Origin: Helianthus annuus
Lineage: Eukaryota; Streptophyta; Magnoliopsida; Asterales; Asteraceae
DNA length: 64,000 bases
Assembly (NCBI RefSeq): GCF_002127325.2
Contig: NC_035448.2
Span: 129,467,144 to 129,531,143 of the forward strand
Direction of reading: 5' to 3'
In this document: in pieces, positions 54,201 to 64,000 of the stretch
How positions within the stretch are numbered: position 1 is the first letter of the stretch
How the letters are laid out: every line of letters begins with the position of its first letter
Program-made: the position numbers and the translations under genes
Notes under the pieces: generated by a model
What the model was told of the DNA's origin: nothing
What the model saw: the letters and a program-made list of their open reading frames with translations, nothing else
Database searches by the model: none

Positions 54201-55141
54201 TAGGTCAAGGCACGACCCGTTCGTCTAATGGACCGTAGTACGCATGTAGGTAGTCGTGCGTTCTAGAGGAAGCTTTGAGTTACATCGGATACAAGGAACG
54301 CAAAACTGTGAGTTCATGTCCCCCTTTCCTTTTAACTGTTTTCAGTTTTGTAACTTCGGGGGTGAAATACATGTTACGAACTGTTTATGAACATTTTATG
54401 TGGTATGATTAGCTAAGGAAGGGTACTGCTTGATCATGTGAGTGGTGGGTATGACACTTAAGGCCATTAATCCTCGTTGTAGGACAGAGAGACATGAGTG
54501 ATAGATCTATTCGGGTGTAGCGAGCCCCACCCATGCGCACGCCGAATGAGCCATGTGGTGACTATGTCTTACTGACAAATCTGCTAGGTTTGAGTTTTCC
54601 TGCATCACTTCACACATATCAATGGCCTTGCAAACCATTGGTGATCTGTTTCCTTGTTGCTTTCATGCCGGGACTTATAAACTTACATACATACTTACAA
54701 TGATTTCAAAGGTTTATACATGCACAAACAAACACGTGAACTCGCTCAACTTTGTTGATGTTTTCAAACTACATGTATTTCAGGGAATTAGTAAGTGGTT
54801 CTAGCGGGCGTTGGAAGTTTTTATGCTGCGATAGGAATAAAGATGTCATCCATGGTCTTTGGGTTGGCCAGGGTGTCTTATTCCTGGACGAGACACGCCT
54901 TCCAAACCTTGGTTATATTTAATATCTTTTGACGAGTCCTTAATGAACTCATAAACAATTTGTATGGTTTGGAAAAATTGAATTTGAAGTCTACGTTTTC
55001 AAAACAATGTTGTTATGTTTTAAACTTATTTAATGGATGACGAATCTATGGTTTTATCATATAGTTGTTGTTATGATTGAATGCAATGGTATTAAGAAAG
55101 TCACACCATAATCACGCTTCCGCAAAAGTCAGGGTGTGACA
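51242..55141 (+). mobile_element. Solo LTR, about 3.9 kb, of a Gypsy-type element
   Basis: Starts TGTGACAACTGTC and ends CAAAAGTCAGGGTGTGACA. A perfect 5-bp duplication TGTAT at 51237-51241 and 55142-55146 proves the borders. There is no internal coding region, so one LTR was left after LTR-LTR recombination. A run of 14 C lies near 51991. Confidence 0.87.
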
Positions 55142-55146
55142 TGTAT

Positions 55147-55300
55147 GCCATAAAATACAAAAGAAGTTAAAATCTTCTTCAGGTCGATCTTGCTGGATTT
55201 GTTATTTGGTGCGGAAGTCTTGAGTTCGTTGGCCGAGCTTCAAAACAAACTAAATGTATGAAAGGCGAGATTCAAGCCTTGGAGTAAGTGGTGGCTTACA
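55147..55300 (+). repeat. Right part of the split third repeat unit
   Basis: Joins to the sequence left of the solo LTR. Contains GTCGATCTTGCTGGATTTGT and GGAAGTCTTGAGTTCGTTGG. Confidence 0.8.
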
Positions 55301-56097
55301 TGTTCAGTCATTGATTCAAATTATTGTTTATATTTACTGTGGAATGATCTTAGAAATAAGATAAGGGCTGTTGGTATTTAAAGGGGAATCAGGGTAATGC
55401 TAAAAAATGATAGCTCTTGAGTATGTGATGGCTGTTATAAATGAGACTAACAGTCTTTGTATCTAATGTGGAATCGTGGTAATAAATGAGATCAACAAAT
55501 TTATTGCCTCTTCAGGTGAATATGTATCATAATTTTCAAATAATTTTATGTTGTTATGTGGAATAATTATGCCCTGCAGTTTAACGAATTCATCTCTAGA
55601 ATTGACAGCTCTTGAGTATGTGATGGCTGTTATACAGCATGTAAAGTGTAAGGAAATGTAAATGTAATTTTTGTTTTACTTTCTGCAAATCATAACTATA
55701 CTCTTTATCCTAGCAATATAATAACAGGTTGAATGAATATTCATTAGTTGTTTTGTGATCTGTTGCAAGGAAGTTGGTGATGTTACGGAAGACTTTTCAG
55801 TAGCCTTCGGTTGAAATGGATTCTGGATTAAGTCTGAATGAAAAGTAAAACTACTTATTTTGAAGACTAAAATTGTGGTTTTTAGTTATGTGTGTTTTAA
55901 CCTGTTGTGTTTGACAGTTTGGTATGTTATGGCTACAATTTGAATCATCTAAACTGATGGATTTTGTATGTAATTGCTACAATTTGAATATTATTGTTAT
56001 TATATTATTGTTAATGTTCATTTTTTGGACAAGTAGTAGTGTTATATATTATTTTTAGTGACTGGGTACTACTTTATAGAATTAGTTAGTAGGAAAA
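55301..56097. other. AT-rich flank with short duplications
   Basis: AGCTCTTGAGTATGTGATGG occurs twice (near 55410 and 55605). No gene seen. Confidence 0.4.
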
Positions 56098-56800
56098 CTG
56101 TTAGAATCTGTTAAGCAGTCTTCGCTTCAACAGACCTTATCATCTGTTGATCATGGTCTGTTAAAGCTCTGCTGTTAAACATTCTCTGTTGAACTGCATC
56201 ATCTGTTAGTCCATAGCAGAGGTTCTATTTGGCAGACCATTGCTTGAACCGTCTCGGTGTTTATCAGCAGATGTTCATGATGATGCGTGTGTAAACAGAT
56301 GTTTGAAATCCTCTGTTGAATTGCATCATCTGTTAAGGCACAGCAGATGTTAGCAATCTATACTGTGGAATGATCAGCAGAGGTTGTGCTTGGCAGACCT
56401 TTGTTTCAACAGTTTTTTTGTTTATCAGCAGAGGACCTTAGGTTCAACAGACTTTGCTTCAACAGATGTTATCTTGAAGAGAGCTTTGGGTTTGGCAGAC
56501 TTTAGCGAAATAGATGTCGAGTGTGTCCTTTTAGTTTCAGATGTTTAAAGACTGTATCATCTGTTAAGTAACATCAGATGTTAGCTTTATGATGCTTTTG
56601 TATTCATATTCAGCAGCAGAGGTTGTGTTTATCAGCAGATGTTGTTTGCTACAACAGTGTTTGTGTTTATCAGCAGAGGTTGTTTGGAACAACAGACTTT
56701 GCTAGAACAGATTTTCTGTTTCACAGAGCTTTTGGTTTGGCAGACTTTATCTAAATAGATGTTGAGTGCATCCCTTTTGTAGATGTTAAAAGACTGTTAT
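56098..56800. repeat. Word repeat of CATCTGTTAA / CAGCAGAGGTT / AACAGACTTT
   Basis: About 700 bp built from a few 9-11-mers. CATCTGTT recurs at least six times, CAGCAGA(G/T)GTT at least six, and AACAGA(C/T) many times, with the reverse forms AACAGATG. Spacing is irregular, so it is not a simple tandem repeat. Confidence 0.75.
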
Positions 56801-57101
56801 TTGTAATTAGAGGTTACAGCAAATCAAGTTAAGTTACGACAATAATCACCCATAAATTTGTTGAAGCTTTTTAAGTGTCGATGACTGCCCATAAATTTAC
56901 AGAGTATAATTCAAGTTTTAATGTATCATGAAGAGCCAATTAAAATATATGGAGAATGTACAACAAAGGTTTAAGTTAATATAAATAAGAAGATAAGCAT
57001 ACATGATTATAATTTAAATATTCTAAGTTTTCAAAATATAGAAGTTTGATATATAACCATCCCATAATTTATCTCAAATAACATAATACCAACAACCACA
57101 A

Positions 57102-57611
57102 CTATCTGTAGACTTTCTTTAAGATCAGCTTGGCTTTTTCTGTAGAGTAGACAAATTTGCATCTCATATTTCTGTAGATACCATTGGGCTTCGTGAACTT
57201 CTTGGTCCATTGACAAGCCGCGTATCTAAATCCCTTGCCATGCTTCTCCTGTCGAAAGTCAATTACAGTATCAACTCCATTCAGATTTTCAACTGCCATC
57301 TTCAATGTTCTACGAATCCTTGATTTCGAGGCTACTTTCACATTCAGACGCTTAAAAATAAATATAAAATACCAATAATTAATAAGAAATAAATAATGTA
57401 TTAAAAGAAAGTAAAAAAACATCTTAATTGTAACAAACATTTAACATCCAAAGAATGAGGTATAATATATTAAAAGAATAAACTTACAAAATGTTTGCTG
57501 CAGTACCATACGAATTGTAAGGGGTATACATCAGGATCAGCTTCATAATCTGAGACAATGGCATCAAAATCTGCGTCGTCAACATCATTGGATGATTCAT
57601 CCGATACAATA
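57102..57611 (-). pseudogene. Hypothetical gene 3' part, cut by the copy-2 LTR
   Basis: Two exon-like pieces: 57488-57611 and 57102-57350 (stop TAG), joined by a GT-AG intron with a matching phase. The first encodes an acidic stretch (SSNDVDDADFDAIVSDYEAD, then PDVYPLQFVWYCSKHF). The second is basic and well-formed (VASKSRIRRTLKMAVENLNG, HGKGFRYAACQWTKKFTKPN, MRCKFVYSTEKAKLILKKVY). I do not recognise the family. The upstream part is replaced at 57612 by the 5' LTR of the second chromovirus-like copy, so the gene is broken at this locus unless it continues beyond the far end of that element. It may itself belong to a transposon. Confidence 0.4.
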
Positions 57612-60600
57612 TGTAACACCTCGAATTTTTGTGTCCAATGATGTGTTAACACGTGTCATTTGTTTACACGTGGCATCTATAATAAATAAAGGACTAATTT
57701 TGACAAACCTTGAAAGTATATAAATTCGAGGGTTATAAATGTCCACAAGGGTAAATATACTGTATAGTATCCCTAAATAATGCTTAAACCTTCAAACGAA
57801 TAAATTATAGATCGTACAAAAACAAAACGCGGAAGAAAGTGAGAGATTACAAACTACAGGGGTTAACTGTGTCAACATGTTTAATAATACCTCTGAGTGA
57901 CCCTTTAACGTTCCCAAGACTTTGTAACGGTATTATACCCTCACTAAAATAATATATATGAATTTCGCGAAGTTTCGATATGAAACGAGAAAGTTACGAT
58001 CGAATTCGTAGAAGAAGGGTTAAAAGCGTCAACAGTGAAAGTTAAGGCTTTCCAATATAATTAATAAATAAACCGGGGACTTAATAATGCGGGTAATTAA
58101 CACGAGGCCCCTATCGGTAAATAACCGAGGGCCAAACCGCAAAGTTACCCCTTCAAAACCGAAAGGTCAGGTGAATCATTACGAAAGATTTCGTTATTAA
58201 TGGCCAGATTCTGTAATCATTGCAAAAAGATTTAAAATTTCTGAAATCTTAACCTTAGGCGACCAGCATGAAGGTTATAGTTAAGTTGAGGCGGGCCGCG
58301 AGCCACCTCAATTACGCAACTGATATTTGATCTTTAGGCGACCCGCATTAAAATGCATGGGAACTCCCATGCGGGCCGCGTAAAGTGCCCAGATGCAGAA
58401 ACTTTGTAGTTTCTTGCCTTTTGGAGCTTTTGAACGATCAAACACCAATTAATGGAGCATGGGCGCCCCCTACACGACCCATACACCTCTAGGACACCTA
58501 CCCATCATCTCTGGACTATTGTGGTAGTTGTAATGATCATAGGGTCTTGTTCTTGGCTATAAATAGCACCTTTGTGTGCATAACATTCACAACAACCCAA
58601 ACACACATCTCTGGCCATTCTAAAGGCTCCCAAGTGTTTCCTCTCTGCTCCATATTCAAGTTCTAACTTCTGTAAGTTACCTTGATCATCCATTGTTCAG
58701 TTTATGCTTAGTTTTAGCTAAAAACCAAACCGTCGTAACTACGGTTTGACTTTACAATAAATCAGTAATGGTTCAGTCGTATGACGAATCAAAAGTGGTT
58801 ATGAGTTGGTATTTATGTGGGTAATAAACCTCTAAAATGGTTCCCCCTGATCACCACTCTAACTATGTCAAATGTCGAGTCAAACGTGCGGTTAAAAAGT
58901 CAACAGAAAGCTATTTTAGCGATTTATGCATAATCTGTAATATATATGTTATGGAACCTGTTTTGATAATCATAAAACATGATATTAAGTATATAAACTT
59001 GTTTGCGCTCGTTTGAATCGATCATTTACTATATAGAACCGGTTCGGAGCCGAAAGTCGCATAAGTTTGACTTTTGCTTTGACTTCAGTTCTGACCCGTT
59101 TTAGTGAGGTATAAATATACCTTAGGACTCTCTTAGGACCAGGTCACATGTTGGTATACGCCTCTGTGGTCGGTTCATGAGTTATCCAAGTCTTTTACGT
59201 ATTTCCGTCATTCGCCTAAAAGTTGACCGTAACGGCCTTTTAAAATTAAAACGAGTATTTCGGACACGTGAACGGACCAAAACCTTGCTTGTTAAATTAT
59301 AAGCATGTCCTTAAAGTTTCACGTCAATCCGAGGTCTAGAATGAGAGTTATGCTAAAAGGCGCACTTTTAAGAAAGTTTTGTAATTAACGGCGCAATTAG
59401 CATAACGCCCATCTAACCCAAGTTTTCGTCACCAAAACTTTTACCCACTGTGGTAAAATAATATTTTGGGAATTTTAAAGATTTTTAATAATTTTTACCT
59501 TGCTCATAACCTGCGGTTATGGCTACGGTTCGGTAAATACCGAATATGCCCTTTTTGGCCAAAACGGGAGTTCTACAAGGTCTTTTGACCCGATTCCAGT
59601 TGCTACTGATTTTAAATAATAAATAAAGTATTTTAAACTTTATAAACTGTTCGGGAAACTCAGATTTCCTGTAGAACCCGAAAAGCTCTTTAAAAGTCTT
59701 TAAAATGACCGAAAAGCCCCTACGGGGCATGATATTAACTTAAACTCGTTACGGGCGTTACGGAAGGTATCCTACTGATACCAAAATACTTTTAAGGCAT
59801 ATTGACTTAGGAAATAAGCGTAGGACACTTATGGTTAACCGTTTCGCCTATTTGCGCACACGGTACGGCTCATGGAACTAGTTTTCGTGCAATAGCCGAT
59901 ATGGGTCAAATTATATTATTTGAACCCCAAAATCCAGAGTATGAACTATAAACCCATATAAAACAAGTCTCTGAACTTGTTGGGTCCAACTCATACTCCA
60001 TTCTCGGTTTTCGCCTTTTCGTGCGAATTAACCATATCTATATATCGGAATCAACCGGTTTAAGCTACGGCTAATACAAGGACCGTTAGGATTCTAAGAG
60101 GTTAATTAAAACCTTCGTTCCAGATTAGGAGCCCCAGTAAAAGCTATCGGTGACTTGATCTAAATTAAGGATTATACTTGCAAAGGTAAATACTTTAACT
60201 TATTTCCCCTATATGGGCTTGGGTTACGGTATATTAATACCGCTTGATTGAGCATTATATAATTCCATCGCTTAGGTGGTTAATTGATTAAATATGATCG
60301 GCTCATTTAAACAGTTTTGTTGCTTATAAGCCTTTGGGGGGTTTAATGACCGTTGTCCCGGATATCCTTGCATCATTTTACGAAATGGCCACGACCATCG
60401 ACATCCCGGTGTAGGCGTACACCCGGTATAAAGTGTCGACATTAAAATTAAAAGACGTAGCCGTTGGTTTTCATACTACGGTTTTACGCAAACGTGGTGT
60501 GTCTATAAATCTTTAACCCGGCACGACCCGGGCTACTGAACGCATAAAAGAACATGTAAAACGTTCACAAGATCATTATGAATTTTCCCAAGTTATAAAA

Positions 60601-61005
60601 GAGTTTGTGCCTTGTGCATTCAAATCAATTTTAATAAACATTTTCAAATGTGTCAGTTGAATGTATTTACCAGTGTAAACTGACGTATTTTCCCCAAAAA
60701 GATTAAGTGCAGGTACCTAAACGTAATTGGCTGGTATTAGCTCCCTAGCGTCGGGATAAGCCTCGCAAGCTTGATTGCAGTATCTGATGGAACAATACTT
60801 TATGTTTACTTACGATCCGCTGTGGATATATTCAACCCCTGTAATACATTTTGATATTACGATCAGAGGTTGAAATTTATATATTTAACTTATGCTTCCG
60901 CTGTGCATAATATAATTGTGTGGTTTGACTATATTGTTGCCAACATCGTCACGGTAATCCCCCACCGGGCCCACCGGTGAGACACGTGGAAATCGGGGTG
61001 TGACA
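57612..61005 (+). repeat. 5' LTR of copy 2
   Basis: 3394 bp. CTATAAATA at 58557-58565 is the probable TATA box. Close to the LTR at 41230 except around 58250-58710. Confidence 0.9.
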
Positions 61006-61008
61006 GGT

Positions 61009-61020
61009 TGGTATCAGAGC
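61009..61020 (+). other. Primer-binding site, tRNA-iMet type, copy 2
   Basis: TGGTATCAGAGC three bases after the LTR end. Confidence 0.9.
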
Positions 61021-61176
61021 CAACATTGAGTGAATTAAACACTATCCTGATGTGTTTAATCTCAATGACACAATTGCACATACTTGAGTCTAGACAATAA
61101 CTTAGGACAAATTCGGATTATTACTCCTTTTTGTCTTTATTTTCGATTGATTTTTAATAAATTTTGGAGCAGGAAA

Positions 61177-62390
61177 ATGCCACCTGTTATATTCCGAGGA
61201 AGAGGAAGGGGAAGAAGAGGCCGAGGAGAAATCGTGACACATCACGATAAAGAAGCTGGACCATCTGGTACAAGACATCCTTCGATGACACGGAGCGAAG
61301 AGCCACAACGACGAAGAGATCTTTACGAACCCGCGAGGCATTCCACTTCGCACAGCTCAACGCCATCCTACCGGCATTCCTTTGGGCCAGATTCAGAAAA
61401 TGATCCTAACAACCCACAACCTTCCTTCATACCTCTACAACGTTCGGTTTCGCACCGGAATTACGACGACCCTACTCCCTACTACATAGGTCAGTTCAAT
61501 CCGGCTGACTACATACAGGAACCTTCAGGATTTGTTCCGCTAGGTCCACAAGACCACTTTCTGAAGATCCCATGGAGGAAGATGAGGATCCTACTGAACC
61601 AGCTCGTGGTACGCCCACGCATCCGATAGAAGTTTCTGATGGGTCATCCTTCCATGGAACGCCCTATCAAGGACCTGACAGTTTCCAAGCGATGTTTGAC
61701 CGACATGAATGGTACTATACGCCATCTCAACAAACATCTCAACAACCGAGACATCCACAGGATCCCTCTGAGGATTCACGCTTTGAGGCAGTTACGCCAC
61801 CACCTCCGCCACCGGCGCAACCAGTAATACCTGATCCGCCGAGGCGTAGGAGGACAAATGCTCGTATGTCTACACGAGGAGGAGGAGGTATCCACTTCAG
61901 CACTCCTCGACATTCTAGTAGTAGCCACTATCCGCCACTACAAGAAGAAGGACCTTCAAGTCCTATACAGGAGGCGAACTCCGCACCTACTGCACGAAAT
62001 TCGCCACCATTTGGGTATGACCAACCCATACCAGCTTACACAGGTCCAACGGCTTACAACCCGTTTGAACCGTCATAAGCACAATACAACTACGGCTATG
62101 AGCGCGACCCATATGTGGTGTCGGCAAGATATAATGCGCGCTACCCTGACGGAGCACATGGAAACATGGGACCACCGGATTACTCAGCTCATGGGTATCC
62201 AATACCTCCCAGACCTCCAGTTCCGCATCAAGCGCCACAACCACGATTCTCTCCTCCTGAATAGGAAGAAATACTCCATCAACTAGATCGTGTGGAGAGA
62301 GAGTTCGAGGAAGAAAAGAAAAGCCACCGAGGATTTCTCAAGGGCTTGGCGAACCTACTAAAGGGCAAAAAGAAGAAACGTGACCACTAG
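61177..62390 (+). pseudogene. Extra ORF upstream of gag, copy 2: one frameshift and the same two stops
   Basis: Same protein as at 44800-46014. A single T is missing in the run after GACCAC (about 61557-61560), which shifts the frame after GFVPLGPQDHF, so only the first ~127 codons are in frame with the start. The following part is open in the next frame from MEEDEDPTEP. The TAA and TAG seen in copy 1 are both present at the matching places. Confidence 0.65.
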
Positions 62391-62938
62391 CCCTTAATAG
62401 TTGTACTAATGTAATTTCTACTTTAAAACAAGTCCCTGTGTGGACAACTTATCATATTTCAGTCCCTACGTGGACTTATATTTAGTCCTTGCATGGACAC
62501 CTATCTTGTATTAGTCCCTGCGTGGACTTGTCACTTATTTTAAAACCTCTATGGAGGTATGTATTATTTGAAAGACCCGTTTAGGGCAATATGTAATTGT
62601 ATTTGAGATTTTGGAATGTATGTTATGAGTTTTGTTTTAATATATATAAAAATAAATCAAAACCATTCCTTTTATATTGATCTGCCTAAATAAAGAATCT
62701 TAAAAGGTGAAACCTAGCTTGGGGTCTGTTAAGATCTAGTCAAGATGGTACGTCCTAACTGAAAAGATTCTGATTCCCTGTTAACCTCTGTACGCATGTT
62801 AACATTCATGGCAGATGTGATTCGTTATAATCACGCACGTCATTCTTATACAATAATCCTTTAAGGATTTCAAAACCCAACTAAATGATATATAAATCGT
62901 GGGTTAAATCACCAATGAAGGTGATCAATATTATAAAG

Positions 62939-63316
62939 ACATCCATTAGTGATGCAATGCCTACGGGCCAGTATTATTAAAACATCCATTAGTGATGCAG
63001 TGCCTACGGGCCAGGATTATTAAAACATCCATTAGTGATGCAGTGCCTACGGGCCAGAATTATTAAAACATCCATTAGTGATGTAGTGCCTACGGGCCAG
63101 TATTATTAAAACATCCATTAGTGATGCAGTGCCTACGGGCCAGAATTATTAAAACATCCATTAGTGATGTAGTGCCTACGGGCCAGTATTATTAAAACAT
63201 CCATTTGTGATGTAGTGCCTACGGGCCAATATTATTAAAACATCCATTAGTGATGTAGTGCCTACGGGCCAACCATATTAAGACATCCATTAGAGGTGTA
63301 GTGCCTATGGGCCATA
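62939..63316 (+). repeat. 43-bp minisatellite in copy 2
   Basis: Same nine-unit array as at 46563-46940, with the same unit variants in the same order. Confidence 0.9.
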
Positions 63317-63641
63317 ATAATTGTCTTATAAAGACAAAAGGCAGTGGTAGTCTATGACTCTCTGTCAGAAAGAGATAAAAGAACTACGGTTCAACTCTCT
63401 ATGCCTTTGATTCTCTGAAATCTCGGCTAACATTATAAAACATCATCATGATTAGGCTTTATGCCGCCAATACTATTTATATAGTTAAAATAGGATATAT
63501 TCAAATCCTAATATTTAATGAAATAAAAAGTTAACCAAATATGGTCTCTGTACCATGGTTGACAAATTGTCATAAAAGACAATCATATAATAATCTCCTA
63601 AATTAAAATTTTGTTATCTTCTGTAACAGATTCAAGTTACA

Positions 63642-64000
63642 ATGGCGGATCCCAATGGAGAGAACAACCACACAAATGAAGATGACTATGACAACGCGTC
63701 AGTGCACTTAACAGGCGCACAACTGAAGGCTCTGATTGACAATGCTGTTCAGGCAGCTATTGATCGTCAACATACTGAGTCACAGGGCAGAACAGTGTCA
63801 AAACCACCCTCTAAACCAAAGACACACTCCAAACCACCCTCTGAACCCAAGAAAGATGACGACAAGCACTCGTCTACTGAGCACAGCGTTCATCGCGATA
63901 GAGAATATACTGATGCGTCAAGTGCTAAGGGTTGCACCTACAAATACTTTGTATCATGTAAGCCCCGTGAATTTACAGGGGAGAAAGGTGCTGTGGACTG
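63642..64000 (+). CDS. Gag N-terminal part, copy 2 (cut by the window end)
   Basis: MADPNGENNH start, then LTGAQLKALIDNAVQAAIDR, a K/P-rich linker with three KPPS-type repeats, and the beginning of the gag domain (CTYKYFVSCKPREFTGEKG). Identical by eye to the first ~119 residues of the copy-1 gag. The rest is outside the window. Confidence 0.85.
   Translation, partial: MADPNGENNHTNEDDYDNASVHLTGAQLKALIDNAVQAAIDRQHTESQGRTVSKPPSKPKTHSKPPSEPKKDDDKHSSTEHSVHRDREYTDASSAKGCTYKYFVSCKPREFTGEKGAVD

Larger units (their letters stand above)
57612..64000 (+). mobile_element. Chromovirus-like Ty3/Gypsy element, copy 2, leaves the window
   Basis: Same structure as the element at 41230: LTR 57612-61005, PBS 61009, extra ORF 61177-62390, minisatellite, then gag from 63642, still open at 64000. 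The internal part from 61006 is nearly identical to 44629 onward; I found one base deletion in about 3 kb. Confidence 0.9.

Noticed and set aside
51533..55141. Solo LTR beginning at TGTTACAC (51533)
   Set aside because: That start gives no target duplication; starting at 51242 gives a perfect TGTAT duplication and restores the split repeat unit.
41230..61005. Reading the LTRs at 41230 and 57612 as the two ends of one element
   Set aside because: 57612 is followed by a PBS and gag, so it is a 5' LTR; it is preceded by a gene fragment rather than a polypurine tract.
1..64000. tRNA, rRNA or organellar DNA insertions
   Set aside because: I saw no convincing tRNA cloverleaf, rRNA core sequence or organellar gene. 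The TGGTATCAGAGC sites are primer-binding sites, not tRNA genes.

Overview
The window is nuclear DNA of a flowering plant. GT-AG introns, plant gene families (a DYW-class PPR editing factor, a DUF89 phosphatase, a CMP-sialic-acid-transporter-like nucleotide-sugar transporter, a plant aminoacylase) and many plant transposable elements all point this way. The gag and LTR style of the retroelements and the PIF/Harbinger ORF1 type suggest a eudicot, probably Asteraceae (inference, moderate).

Layout. 1-2568: 3' part of a nucleotide-sugar transporter gene (+). 2570-7830: repeat land with a foldback repeat, a small hAT-like element and a gag-only LTR retrotransposon (4133-7255, TSD TGGGG). 8533-13170: complete 12-exon DUF89 damage-control phosphatase gene (-), with a hAT-like element nested inside another in intron 4, a GC-AG intron and a small element just upstream. 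13994-26080: a complete, very young Tat/Retand-type Ty3/Gypsy element on the minus strand, with one intact gag-pol ORF and a spliced antisense gene that has its own TATA box; its insertion is flanked by an unusual 92-bp duplication with filler DNA. 26453-27045: two short TIR elements. 27725-29659: intact PPR-DYW gene, REME1-like (+). 30934-33808: 4-exon secreted aminoacylase-1-like gene (-), with introns holding word-repeat sequences. 33853-34881: a MITE and a probable LTR fragment. 35271-35682: two-exon small secreted Cys-rich peptide gene (-). 35889-37882: PIF/Harbinger-type element carrying only a decayed ORF1, inserted into an 85-bp tandem array. 39200-41229: 5' part of a LINE (ORF1), cut by a long-LTR Gypsy element. 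41230-49021 and 57612-64000: two direct copies of a chromovirus-like Gypsy element (3.4-kb LTR, tRNA-iMet PBS, gag, start of protease); the first runs into a 13-N gap and the second leaves the window. Between them lie a microsatellite, a triplicated gene-like fragment split by a 3.9-kb solo LTR (TSD TGTAT), a word-repeat region and a truncated hypothetical gene.

Four well-supported ordinary host genes (transporter, DUF89 phosphatase, REME1-like PPR, aminoacylase), plus one candidate peptide gene, sit as islands among transposons; they do not form a pathway. The most distinctive material is: (a) a recurring class of small hAT-like elements with TAGGG-type termini whose interiors are made of one short word and its reverse complement, a different word in each family; (b) the antisense spliced gene in the Tat element; (c) the aberrant 92-bp flanking duplication; (d) the mosaic divergence between the two chromovirus copies. 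All exon borders, TSDs and identities were read by hand; no alignment or database search was run.
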